Origin: Thiovibrio sp964588325
GTDB taxonomy: Bacteria > Desulfobacterota > Desulfobulbia > Desulfobulbales > Desulfurivibrionaceae
Reading direction: 5' to 3'
Assembly (NCBI GenBank): GCA_964588325.1
Contig: CAZPOR010000003.1
Location: forward strand, 124,001-188,000
Length of the DNA: 64,000 nucleotides
A model generated the notes under the pieces. That model did not search any database and had not been told where the DNA came from. It saw nothing but the letters and a program-made list of their open reading frames with translations. A program made the position numbers and the translations under genes. This document shows positions 17,001 through 25,387 of the stretch, in pieces (position 1 is the stretch's first letter; each line of letters starts with the position of its first letter).

Positions 17001-20000
17001 TTCTGACCGGAACCCCGGTGCTCCGTCAAGGCACGAGCGGTAATGATGTGCTGCAAGGCTTTGCTGGCGTGGACAACATGTATGGCGGCGAGGGAAATGA
17101 CACCCTGCTCGGTTATGGCGGCAACGATGTGCTTGATGGCGGCGGCGGCGATGATTATCTCGATGGCGGTACTGGGGACGATAATCTTTACGGCGGGGAT
17201 GGCGACGATATTCTGGTTGGCGGGGATGGCAACAATAATCTGCAGGGCGGTGAGGGCAATGACAACCTGTTTGGTGGTGCCGGAGCTGATTCCCTTTATG
17301 GCGGGGACGGAGACGACACCTATCTGTTCGGCCGTGATTCTGGTTGGGACACCATAGAAGACGGGGGATTGTCCGACACCGATACACTTCGCCTCGGTGA
17401 AGGACTGACATCTGCAGACCTGATTGTGGAGAAATCTGCAGAGAGTTTTTATCTCTCTATCAAAGGGAGCAATGACCGGCTGACAGTATACAATTGGTTT
17501 ATGAATGAAGAGAACAGGTTGGCAATGGTGGAATTTTCCGATGGCACGGTGTGGGACACCGCCCATCTGAATCAATTGATTGCTGCCGCTCCTTTGTTTT
17601 TGGAGGGAGGGAGCGGAAACGATAGGTTGGCAGGCGGGGCGGCAGCCGACCGGCTCTATGGACTGGATGGCAATGATACTCTTTATGGCCGGGCCGGGGG
17701 CGATCATTTATATGGAGGAGAAGGCTCTGATACCATTTGGGGGGAGGAAGGAAACGATTATTTGTATGGCGGAAACGGGAGCGATTTTCTCGATGGCGGG
17801 CCGGGCGATGACTTCCTTTATGGTGATGGATTTCTTTTTAACTGGAGTGACGGCGAGAGCGATTACCTGTCTGGCGGAAGCGGTAGCGATACCTATTATT
17901 TCAATCGGGGATTCGGCCAGGACACGGTATATGACGTTCAAAGTTTTGATGAAACCCCGTGGGATGCTTATGAAATCGACACAATACAATTCGGGAAGGA
18001 TATCGCTCCCCAAGATATTTTTGTTTACAGGGATTATCGGAACCTTTGTCTTGCCATCGAGGGCAGTGATGATCTTTTGATACTCAAAGGATACCGCGAT
18101 TATAACGAATTCGGCAAGATCGAGCGTGTGCATTTTGCCGATGGTACGGTATGGGGTGTCGCAGCCTTGGCGGCCATGGTCAATACGGCCACAAATACTG
18201 CCGACGAACTGTATGGAACGAATGAAGCTGATGCCATAAACGGGCTGGGCGGGGACGATTTTATTTCAGGATATGGAGGAGATGATCTTCTGACAGGTGG
18301 AGATGGCGATGACCTGATAGAAGGAGGTGACGGAAATGATATACTGACAGGTGGCCCCGGAAACGACGAACTTTTCGGCGACCATGGAGACGATGTGTAT
18401 CTGTTCAACCGAGGGGACGGTCAGGACTTGGTGTACGACCTGAATGATCTGCCCGACGGGGGAGGCTACGATCCGGACAACGTGGATACGATCCGTTTCG
18501 GTGAAGGAGTAACGCCTGCGGACATTCTCGTGAGCCGGGATAACGACGATCTCTACCTTTCCATCATCGGTACGGAAGACCGCCTGACCATTTCCGAATG
18601 GTTTTCAGAGGCGAAATTCAGGGTTGAGCGAGTTGAGTTCAACAGCGGTACGGTGTGGAATGTTGACAAGTTGATGGCCCTGGTCTCAGGAGCGGCGGAT
18701 GATGTTGTCATAACCGGCACCTCCGGAGACGATACCCTAACCGGCACCGCAGACAGCGACACTTTGCAGGGTGGGGCAGGCAACGACCTGCTGGCCGGCG
18801 GCGACGGCGACGACACCTACCTCTTCAATCCTGGGGATGGCGTAGACCGGATCGTGGATTCCTCCGGCACGGATACCATCCTGTTCGGTGAGGGGATCAC
18901 GCCTGATTCGCTTTCCCTCGGTCTGGGCTCACTGCTGGTAAGAGTAGGAGATCAGGGCGATGCGATTCATCTTGAGGATTTCAACCCCGATGACCCGTTC
19001 AACTCCTCGGTTATCGAGCAATTTCAGTTCGGTGACGGCACGGTGCTGGGCATCGCTGATCTGCTCGCGCGCGGCTTCGATATCCAAGGCACAGAGGGGG
19101 ACGATCTGCTGACCGGCACTGCTATTACCGACCGGATTACGGGTGGAGAAGGAGACGATACCCTGGCTGGCGGGAAAGGCGATGACCTGCTTGCCGGAGG
19201 TGGCGGCAACGACACCTATGTGTTCAATCTCGGCGACGGGCAGGATACCATCGCGGATATATCGAGCAGCACGGAAGGCAACCTCATCGCTTTCGGTGCG
19301 GGCATTGCGGCAAGCGATCTCGCTTTCGTGCGGGATGGGGCTGATCTCCTGATCCGGGTGGGTTCGCAGGGTGATACTCTGCGGCTCAAGGATTTCAACC
19401 GCTTCGGCAGCAATGGCTCCTTGGTGGCGGACACCCTGCAATTTGCGGACGGCAGTCAGTCCAGCCTGTTTGCGCTCACCAACACCGCTCCGATTGCAGG
19501 CGTGATGCCGGAGAATCAGACGGCGCTTGAGGATGCGGCATACAGCTTCACGATTCCAGCGGATACCTTTACCGATCCGGATGCAGGCGACTCCTTGACA
19601 TACTCCGCAACCCTTGGCAACGGCAACCCCCTGCCCGCTTGGCTCATCTTCGACCCTGCTACCCGGACCTTCAGCGGTACGCCGGAAAACGGAGATGTCG
19701 GAATCCTGGATATAACAATGACCGCGACCGACAGCACCGGGGCCAGCGTCGCTGAGACCTTTGCGATGGAGGTGATTAATACCAATGACGCACCGGAGGC
19801 CCTGGCCGATTCTGGATTCGTCGCTGAGGACCAAGCTTTATTGTATTCCGGCAATGTCCTGATCAATGACAGCGATGCGGATAGCGGAACCATCCTCAGC
19901 ATAGCGGCTCCGGGCGAATATATCGGCAGATACGGAACCCTGACCATTGGTGCGGATGGCGACTACACCTACAGCCTTGATAACGAAAGCAATGCGGTGC

Positions 20001-20929
20001 AGTCCCTTGGCCGGGAAGCGGTGGTGGCTGAGCATTTCGGCTATACCGCCACGGACGGGATCGCGAATGTCGATTCAGCCCTGGATATCACCCTGGCCGG
20101 CAGCAACGATGCACCGCTTTTGATCGCACCCCTGGCAGACCAGCAGGTGAAATTCAACAAGGACTTTTCGTGGCAGGTGCCCACCGGCAGCTTTGTTGAC
20201 CCGGACCAGGGCGATACCCTGGACTACAGCGCCACCCTGGCGGACGGTTCTCCGCTGCCCTCCTGGCTCTCCTTTGATGCGGCCACCCAGACCTTTTCCG
20301 GCCGCGCCCCAAAACAGGTGGGCTCGGTGGAGGTAAAGGTGACGGCCAACGACAAGGTGGCGGCCACCGGCAGCACCGAGGGGAGCCTTGCTGCCTCGGA
20401 TGTCTTCCAAATCACGGTCAGTCATGAGAACAACGGGCAAGACAACTGCAACGGCGGTCATGGTCATGGCATGCCGGGCAGACGGAATGGCTGCGATGAC
20501 CACCGGGTGGATGATCGGGACAATGATCGTTTCAAGGTGTCGGACAAGGCCCATAAGGACCGGGAGTATCATGAGGCCTGGCGTCAGCCCCAGCGGGTAC
20601 TGCCGGCCTATCTGAATGCCAGCCATTGGGACGATAATAAGCAGTCTCCGACATCAAAGAAGAGCGGGGCGCAGGCCGACCCGTCGGTCGTGTTCGGCCG
20701 CTGGCTGACCATGGACCTGGAGGTCTCGAAGTCCTTGGCCGAGAAGAAAACCCTCTCTTGGCTCGACGAGCGGCTGGGCGCGGATACTACGGCCCTTAAC
20801 AAAGCAAGCGCCGGGTTCCTGGGCTCCACGACACCGTTTGGCTCGGACCTCTTTTCCTTGCAGGCAGGACATGGTCAGGAGTTGAAGGGGTTCAAGGGGT
20901 TGAGCGAGGGTCTTCGGAAAGTCGCGTAA
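14054..20929 (+). CDS. large RTX lipase/adhesin-like exoprotein (module 3, complete)
   Basis: 2,291 aa. Residues ~1-400 are a class 3 lipase-type hydrolase (TGHSLGGGLASLM, Ser ~113). RTX nonapeptides start near 415. The block with TFENQTSAADFE lies at ~535-545, followed by a variable stretch and long RTX arrays. Six haemolysin-type calcium-binding-associated units (DDxYxFxxGxGxDxIxD... pattern) begin near 896, 1088, 1278, 1446, 1586 and 1719. Then come a dystroglycan-type cadherin-like domain (~1816-1912), a VCBS-like one (~1914-2014), a second cadherin-like one (~2018-2124) and a charged tail. Export by the adjacent type I system is expected; Ca2+ outside the cell folds the repeats. AGGAG precedes ATG 14054. 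Confidence 0.93.
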   Translation: MPDTIDYALFATRVYAASDDNRTGVPTGWTELTWQADYNLSGFSAGAYRKGNEVVIAYTGTNQEFGLNADWWSNILAGTGILSAPQVFDAMRFYLDVKAANPDATSFTFTGHSLGGGLASLMAVFFDKQATVFDEAPFMLSASNPLLLTALEASLLLNGYTDLDFAIYNASIGTLLPFRVSNVNHIYLDGEILGAGRAIVPAIVGSETPISMGNSTLGASGRHTMTLLTAMLGNSAFASVVRQLPNLATYLLDPAWFGVTDRRNPDTIDLLSTLLQRQYGADGTTVDGRLDRFAADMQNLVGTTGTIQTEIPVRDALMVAAMEYYSAKVKFEADKLFTVDGNGLHFKYSDIGATSYKSLPLLARAVESLLGSDRAGSYDRLVTQNAWHIQSGAGGMTWIANGTENDAAVGGVQADTLNWGAGNDILCGLGGNDILYGGVGVDTLYGGDGDDILIGGAGADLMIGGEGVDTYYIEGNDTIRDTGSNRIYYQGQMLAGGFVREDGTNTYRFLSDNNITLTFDSTAHLTVNATDSITFENQTSAADFEGGDFGIRLVEPAEADWVLNGTVYRNEMSLLNYSGTNPENWVLMFTAFPPGTTQNTPFVEERLTAVAPRLNVTGGGSGDFLFGFNRRDHINGGNGNDIIIGNTTSWDGKPTYQSGTVEGDFLEGGAGNDYIFGSKGDDQIIGGEGDDIAGSSDGKDYLSGGGGNDVLAGGSQDDVISGGDGDDALFGDGDYTGETISLDNCDQFKMIFNYSGDANEGYPVGYTSVGFFIHDNAIEFGNDILFGGAGRDYINGGSGNDTLLGEADHDTLIGGSGDDYLDGGDGNDWLIGDNGDMTGSGNDTLLGGAGDDLLYGLGGNDILDGGSGNDALYGGDGNDILDGGAGDDWLEGGDGDDLYRFNVGNEVDVIRDASGVNTVAFGSGIAFSDISVFVRDGNDLVVGIGPDSDQLTFSSWYSGFEYQIDRFTFMDGMELSGVEFLALLTGTPVLRQGTSGNDVLQGFAGVDNMYGGEGNDTLLGYGGNDVLDGGGGDDYLDGGTGDDNLYGGDGDDILVGGDGNNNLQGGEGNDNLFGGAGADSLYGGDGDDTYLFGRDSGWDTIEDGGLSDTDTLRLGEGLTSADLIVEKSAESFYLSIKGSNDRLTVYNWFMNEENRLAMVEFSDGTVWDTAHLNQLIAAAPLFLEGGSGNDRLAGGAAADRLYGLDGNDTLYGRAGGDHLYGGEGSDTIWGEEGNDYLYGGNGSDFLDGGPGDDFLYGDGFLFNWSDGESDYLSGGSGSDTYYFNRGFGQDTVYDVQSFDETPWDAYEIDTIQFGKDIAPQDIFVYRDYRNLCLAIEGSDDLLILKGYRDYNEFGKIERVHFADGTVWGVAALAAMVNTATNTADELYGTNEADAINGLGGDDFISGYGGDDLLTGGDGDDLIEGGDGNDILTGGPGNDELFGDHGDDVYLFNRGDGQDLVYDLNDLPDGGGYDPDNVDTIRFGEGVTPADILVSRDNDDLYLSIIGTEDRLTISEWFSEAKFRVERVEFNSGTVWNVDKLMALVSGAADDVVITGTSGDDTLTGTADSDTLQGGAGNDLLAGGDGDDTYLFNPGDGVDRIVDSSGTDTILFGEGITPDSLSLGLGSLLVRVGDQGDAIHLEDFNPDDPFNSSVIEQFQFGDGTVLGIADLLARGFDIQGTEGDDLLTGTAITDRITGGEGDDTLAGGKGDDLLAGGGGNDTYVFNLGDGQDTIADISSSTEGNLIAFGAGIAASDLAFVRDGADLLIRVGSQGDTLRLKDFNRFGSNGSLVADTLQFADGSQSSLFALTNTAPIAGVMPENQTALEDAAYSFTIPADTFTDPDAGDSLTYSATLGNGNPLPAWLIFDPATRTFSGTPENGDVGILDITMTATDSTGASVAETFAMEVINTNDAPEALADSGFVAEDQALLYSGNVLINDSDADSGTILSIAAPGEYIGRYGTLTIGADGDYTYSLDNESNAVQSLGREAVVAEHFGYTATDGIANVDSALDITLAGSNDAPLLIAPLADQQVKFNKDFSWQVPTGSFVDPDQGDTLDYSATLADGSPLPSWLSFDAATQTFSGRAPKQVGSVEVKVTANDKVAATGSTEGSLAASDVFQITVSHENNGQDNCNGGHGHGMPGRRNGCDDHRVDDRDNDRFKVSDKAHKDREYHEAWRQPQRVLPAYLNASHWDDNKQSPTSKKSGAQADPSVVFGRWLTMDLEVSKSLAEKKTLSWLDERLGADTTALNKASAGFLGSTTPFGSDLFSLQAGHGQELKGFKGLSEGLRKVA

Positions 20930-21005
20930 TAATCAGATCAGTGTATAGCTGGGATCGAGCCATGAGCTGGTCCCGGTTTCTCGTTTATGCAGCATTGGGG
21001 ACAGC

Positions 21006-22532
21006 ATGAAAGTCAATATAAAAGAAGCTTTTGCAAAACTCTTGTCTGAGATTCTACAAGTTTACCAGAGTTGGAAAAAGGGCAATGATCTCAGTGCGAC
21101 GTCCGGTTGCTCCGACTCTGTTGTTGAAGGGCGTTTCCGAAATTTTGTAAGAAATTCGCAAGACATGTTGCAACGACTCCTGCCGGAACCGGAGCCCGAT
21201 CAACTCGCCTTTGCCCCGCCGCTTTTGCGTTTGCAGGAGGTGGCTCCCAACCCCTTGGGGCGGTGGGTACTCAAGGCGGCCTTGATTCTGTTGGGGTGTC
21301 TATTTATTTGGGCGATTTTTGGCAGGTTGGATATCATTGCCGTGGCCGAAGGCAAGCTGGTGCCGCACAGTTACGTGAAGATCGTCCAGCCCTCCGAGGC
21401 CGGCATTATCAAGGAGATTCTGGTAGGGGAGGGAATGACGGTAAAGGCCGGGCAGACGCTGATGCGCATGGACGCCCTCATCACCGATGCGGACTCGAAC
21501 ACCATTCATGCCGAATTTGCCCGCAAAAGCCTTACGCTGCAACGGATCGACGCGGAGCTCTGCGGAGGGGCATTCTGCCCTAAGCCCGACGCTCCCATCC
21601 TGGTGACGAAAGAGGTTGAGGCGCAGTTCAAGGCCAACCGTGCGTCGATGGATGCCGCGCTGGCTGAAGAGCGGTCCCGTCTGCTTAAGGCCAAGCATGA
21701 TCTTGCCGCTGCCGAGCAGGTCCGCCTCAAGCTGGAAAACACCCTGCCCCATTATGTGGATACAGAAAAGATGTTTGAGAAACTGGCCGCGCAGGGTGCG
21801 GTGGCCCAGATTGCCGCCAGCGATAAACGGCGGGAACGTATCGAGAAGGAGCAGGAGCTGAAGACCCAGGAGTATGTGGTTCATTCCGCGCGGGCCGGGG
21901 TTTTGCAATCTGAAAAGACCATTGCCCAAACCGAATCCGACTATCGCCGGCAGTTATATACCGAACGCAACGAGGTGGCAAACGCTCTGGATCGGCTCAC
22001 CCAGGAAATCGCCAAGCAGACCCACCGCAAGGATTTGCTCGATCTCAAGGCCTCGCAGGATGGGGTGGTAAAGGATCTGGCCACCCATACCGTCGGCACG
22101 GTCGTGCAGCCCGGGACGGTTTTGCTTACCCTGGTGCCGAAAAATGAAACCTTGCGTGCCGAGGTGTGGGTTTCCAACGAGGATATCGGCTTTGTACGGC
22201 CGGGGCAGCCGGTCAAGCTGAAGTTCGCCGCCTTTCCTTTCCAGAAATATGGGATGGTCGAGGGGGTTGTGGAGCACATCAGCGCCGATGCGGCGGACCC
22301 CTCCGCCAGCAACAGCGCCCCGCCCAGCGACGGAACCGGAAAACCCATGCCCTACATGTATAAAGCGTTGGTGGGCTTGAAGTCCATGTCGTTGGAAACG
22401 GGAGGCGAACGCCTTCAACTGACAGCCGGGATGCGGACCAATGCCGAGATCCTGCTCGGGTTCCGAACCGTTGCGGAGTATCTGCTCTCTCCGGTACAGA
22501 AGGCGTGGCATGAGGCGGGTAGGGAACGATGA
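21006..22532 (+). CDS. type I secretion periplasmic adaptor (HlyD family)
   Basis: 508 aa with a cytoplasmic N-terminus, one membrane helix at ~87-107 (AALILLGCLFIWAIFGRLDI), a lipoyl/barrel-sandwich half (GIIKEILVGEGMTVKAGQTL), a long coiled-coil hairpin (~175-335) and the returning half (ASQDGVVKDLATHTVGTVV), ending in a beta-barrel domain (GQPVKLKFAAFPFQKYGMV). This is the standard HlyD/LapC layout, linking the inner-membrane ABC exporter to TolC. It is the last gene of the block and should work with the transporter at 5178 to export the RTX protein between them. Confidence 0.93.
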   Translation: MKVNIKEAFAKLLSEILQVYQSWKKGNDLSATSGCSDSVVEGRFRNFVRNSQDMLQRLLPEPEPDQLAFAPPLLRLQEVAPNPLGRWVLKAALILLGCLFIWAIFGRLDIIAVAEGKLVPHSYVKIVQPSEAGIIKEILVGEGMTVKAGQTLMRMDALITDADSNTIHAEFARKSLTLQRIDAELCGGAFCPKPDAPILVTKEVEAQFKANRASMDAALAEERSRLLKAKHDLAAAEQVRLKLENTLPHYVDTEKMFEKLAAQGAVAQIAASDKRRERIEKEQELKTQEYVVHSARAGVLQSEKTIAQTESDYRRQLYTERNEVANALDRLTQEIAKQTHRKDLLDLKASQDGVVKDLATHTVGTVVQPGTVLLTLVPKNETLRAEVWVSNEDIGFVRPGQPVKLKFAAFPFQKYGMVEGVVEHISADAADPSASNSAPPSDGTGKPMPYMYKALVGLKSMSLETGGERLQLTAGMRTNAEILLGFRTVAEYLLSPVQKAWHEAGRER

Positions 22533-22732
22533 TGAGGGGGAGGCGAAAATGGCGGATGGACTCTTGTTTTTTTGTGTCTAAAATAGTGTCTGTTTGTGAC
22601 GGAAAACAATGAAGAAAAGTGAAAAGGAGGGATATCTGGCATAGAAGGGTGGTTGTTTGAAAAGCTCGTTATTTCATGGTGTTAAATAATTATTCGTCCC
22701 TTGTTGTCACTTTGGGTAACCTCTGGAAAATT

Positions 22733-22766
22733 GGTTCGAGTCCCGTAGGGGTCACCAAGTGAGAAA
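22733..22766 (+). repeat. second attachment-site copy (tRNA-Glu T-arm and acceptor 3' end)
   Basis: A 34-base direct repeat of 4831-4864, starting GGTTCGAGTCCCGT and running through the CCA into AAGTGAGAAA; similarity continues as CAAAGGA with one mismatch. Here only the T-arm half and 3' acceptor strand are present. Together the two copies bracket the type I secretion block. Confidence 0.85.
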
Positions 22767-22768
22767 GC

Positions 22769-22806
22769 AAAGGATTTAGACAGCAATGTCTAAATCCTTT
22801 TTTTTT
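22769..22806 (+). terminator. rho-independent terminator after the second attachment copy
   Basis: Perfect 14-bp stem AAAGGATTTAGACA (22769-22782) with its complement at 22787-22800, 4-base loop GCAA, followed by a T run. Same position relative to the repeat as the terminator at 4869, but a different stem sequence. Confidence 0.85.
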
Positions 22807-23118
22807 GCTGGTGACTCTGAGTGGTATTTGCCTCCATCTGAAAGCACCTGTATTGATTGAGGGGCGCAAATGGCAGTCCGGTTGCGGCTTGGGGCTGCCT
22901 CGCTTTTCGGCCTGGCAGAGTGTTTCGGCCTCCGGCTGCCAGATGTAGCCAAGCATATCTGAGCGTAAAAGAGCCCGATCAAGAGAGAAACTTTAGCCGG
23001 AAAAAGAGACGCATCAATTATACGGGACACCCTTCCTCGTTGGGCGCGGGTTGACTAAGCACAAGACGTGGAGGGCCGGTCGTGAAATATCGGTTTTCGC
23101 TGACACCAGGAGAATTTT
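22807..23118. other. non-coding stretch, no gene recognised
   Basis: GC-rich with short palindromes (around GGCCTCCGGCTGCC). Possible open frames are short, with no ribosome-binding site or recognisable protein. It is the boundary between the accessory block and the next chromosomal genes. Confidence 0.4.
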
Positions 23119-24693
23119 TCAGAGCAAATTATAGTTGGCCTTCATCTCCCGGTAGATCATGGAAGAAACATGGCGAATCACGTTGCTCCGCGCCATCTGC
23201 CAGCGCCCGTAGTTGTTGGCCGCCCTTTGTTTCTCGATGATCCCCACCACCACATAGGGATAGCGGCGGCCGTTCTGACCCCGGGGGGCGAGAATGCCCA
23301 TGTCTCCGCAGAGTTTGGCGGTGGTGCCGGTTTTGTTGTAGACCAGGGTGCCCTGGGGAATCGGGGTGCCGGAGTAGAGCCGGTCGCGGCCGGGCAGGGC
23401 CATCAGCCGGCGCAGCTCTTTGTCTTGGGGGAGTTCCTTGCGCCAGAGCGCCACCAGGAAGCGGCCGTAATCTTTGGCCGAGGCCTTGTTGCGGTAGGTT
23501 CTTCCGCCGCCGGGGATGTATTCGACAATGCTGGTTTCCTTGAGGAGATGGCCGTAATTGCGACGGAGGATATTGTGCGCCGTCTTCGGGCCGCCGACCT
23601 GCTTTAAGACCCAATTGGTGGCGGCGTTGTCGCTGCGCTGGATCATCGCCTCCATTTTACTCCGGGCCTTGGCGGTGTAGGTCATTTTCCCCTCCTTGAC
23701 CCGATGAAAATAGGCCAGGGCGATGAGCGGCTTGATCATGCTCGCCGCCTGGTAGGGGCTGTTAACGTTGATATCGACAATGGTTTCTCCCTTGGTCAGA
23801 TCAATGACCAGCCAGCCGGTTTTTTCATCCTTGGCCACCTGGCCGGTGCGCCGCAACTCGGCGATATACTCCTCCAGCTTTTTTTTCAGGTTGCCGTCGG
23901 TTTTGCTCCCGATTTCCGTGAAGCATTGCTTTTTCACCCCGGTGAGCAGGGGCACCGCCTCGGCCGCTGGTTTTTTTCTTGTGGCCGGCGGGGGTTCCGG
24001 CAGGCATGGCCCGGGGGCGGCTTCGCTGGCTTTTTCCTCGTGGTCCAGGAGGCTTGATTCGCCGAACACTACCTGGTTGTTGTCCTCGCGGGTGATGGAG
24101 GCGGTGAGGTGGATCTTGCTCAGGAGCTTGGCGTGCTTGCGGGCCACAGCCATGGCCGATTCTTTATCCGATTGCCGCCGGTAGATCAGGGTGTATTTGC
24201 CGTTGCTGCTCTTTTCGATGAAGAGATCCTTGCCGACCTCGCTGCCCAGATAGTTGTTGATGGATTTGTACTGTTCGCGCAACGCTTCGAGGTTGGCGCC
24301 GTGGCCGTAGGAGACGTTGTAGAGTTCGTGGTAGCCTTCATCCGTGATGGCCCTGGCGTTGCCCAGCTCGACCTTGTCGAGGAGGGCGCTGTGCTGGACC
24401 GCAAGCTTTGCCGCGGCCAAGGCGGTGGTGTTGCAGTCGTAGATGATCCCGTACTGGTCGCCGCGCTGGATCAGGCGCAAGTGGCTGCCGATTTCTGGGC
24501 CGAGCTGGCCCTCCAGCTCTTCCTTGTAGTCCTGGAGGTTGCTCAGGTCGGTGTTCCAGATATAGAGCACGTCGTAGCGGCTGGCGGGCGGGGACGCCTG
24601 GGCCCTTGCCGCGGCAGGCAGAAGGAGCAGGGAAATGAGAAAGAGGGTGGCTGCGGTTTGCTGGAGGCGGGGACGGATGTTTTTGCTCGACAT
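23119..24693 (-). CDS. exported serine hydrolase of the class A beta-lactamase/PBP fold
   Basis: 524 aa from ATG 24693 with a signal peptide (LISLLLLPAAARA). Residues ~35-195 hold two related ~80-residue repeats with SPOR-like phrases (YGIIYDCNTTALAAAKLA and YTLIYRRQSDKESAMAVARK). A Pro-rich linker follows, then the hydrolase domain from ~265. Catalytic motifs are SMIK (SxxK), SDN in QRSDNAATN, and KTG in VYNKTGTTAKLCG. The lack of the usual Glu166 omega-loop phrase and the SPOR-like part suggest a cell-wall hydrolase or carboxypeptidase rather than a resistance enzyme. An in-frame ATG at 24702 is an alternative start. It is divergent from the selenoprotein gene. Confidence 0.82.
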   Translation of the reverse strand: MSSKNIRPRLQQTAATLFLISLLLLPAAARAQASPPASRYDVLYIWNTDLSNLQDYKEELEGQLGPEIGSHLRLIQRGDQYGIIYDCNTTALAAAKLAVQHSALLDKVELGNARAITDEGYHELYNVSYGHGANLEALREQYKSINNYLGSEVGKDLFIEKSSNGKYTLIYRRQSDKESAMAVARKHAKLLSKIHLTASITREDNNQVVFGESSLLDHEEKASEAAPGPCLPEPPPATRKKPAAEAVPLLTGVKKQCFTEIGSKTDGNLKKKLEEYIAELRRTGQVAKDEKTGWLVIDLTKGETIVDINVNSPYQAASMIKPLIALAYFHRVKEGKMTYTAKARSKMEAMIQRSDNAATNWVLKQVGGPKTAHNILRRNYGHLLKETSIVEYIPGGGRTYRNKASAKDYGRFLVALWRKELPQDKELRRLMALPGRDRLYSGTPIPQGTLVYNKTGTTAKLCGDMGILAPRGQNGRRYPYVVVGIIEKQRAANNYGRWQMARSNVIRHVSSMIYREMKANYNLL

Positions 24694-24917
24694 GGGTACC
24701 ATGTGACGGACGCGAAAGGGTATTTTTCTTGATGGCGCGATGTCCTGGAATGATTTTCCCCTATGAAACCCGACTCCGGCCGGAATTGCAACGTCCCGCA
24801 ACAATATTTTTTGCCGCGCGGTGAAATTGTCTTGCCATCCGGGCTGTTCCGGGAGATCTTCAGGCAAGAAGATTGCCGCGACAGGGGTGATTCACATCCC
24901 ACAAAGGGAGAGAGACG

Positions 24918-25262
24918 ATGGAAATCGATTGGGCCTATCTGCGTAAGGGGTGAACCTCCTGCCGGAATGCGCAGGAGGTTCTTGCGCAGGAAAAGGCAGT
25001 GATCCGCGAGGTGGTTGACGCCCGCACGGTGCGGATGGATGGTGCGGCCGCGTGGGAGTTGTTGGGCAAGGCGGCGAAAATCACCGTTGCCAAGGGAAAG
25101 ACGGTCTCATCCCTGAAACCGGAGCAGGACGGGAAGCAAGCGATACTCACGCTGGTGATGGGGCCGAGCGGCAACCTCCGCGCTCCCGCCTTGCGGGTCG
25201 GCGACGAATTTGTGGTCGGCTTCCATGCTGATTTTTACCGGCAATGGCTGCAGGGGGCATGA
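24918..25262 (+). CDS. ArsC/Spx-like thioredoxin-fold selenoprotein (in-frame UGA = Sec)
   Basis: An ATG with GGGAG at good spacing opens a frame that meets TGA at codon 12 (24951-24953) and then stays open for 102 more codons to a normal stop. Read through, the protein is 114 aa: MEIDWAYLRKG, Sec, then TSCRNAQEVL, giving a UxxC redox motif where ArsC/Spx relatives have CxxC. The C-terminal half has NLRAPALRVGDEFVVGF, the cis-Pro region of this fold. A perfect hairpin begins at the last base of the TGA. The role is probably a thiol/selenol oxidoreductase; the substrate is unknown. If it were read as a stop, the only frame left would be an 88-codon fragment from GTG 24999 lacking the redox motif. 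Confidence 0.88.
24953..24980 (+). promoter_or_regulatory. candidate bacterial SECIS hairpin
   Basis: AACCTCCTGC (24953-24962) pairs perfectly with GCAGGAGGTT (24971-24980), leaving an 8-base loop CGGAATGC. It lies immediately 3' of the UGA, inside the coding sequence, where bacterial SECIS elements recruit SelB. The stem-loop is seen directly; SelB binding is inferred. The loop G is present, but the bulged U of the E. coli fdhF type is not obvious. Confidence 0.75.
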
Positions 25263-25387
25263 TCCTTTTGGCGAAGGCCGCTATTTGCCACTCCGGACGG
25301 CCAGACGAGTCTTTTGCGAGCAAGACACACGACACTGCGGGTCCGGAATAGGTCACGCCGCCCTTGCAATGCCGTTCGTGTTTTGGA

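Noticed and set aside
16440..17300. CRISPR-like tandem repetition
   Set aside because: These are in-frame RTX nonapeptide codons (GGxGxDxLx), irregular at DNA level, inside one coding frame.
24999..25262. An independent 87-aa gene from GTG 24999
   Set aside because: It is the downstream part of the selenoprotein frame and lacks the redox motif and a ribosome-binding site of its own.
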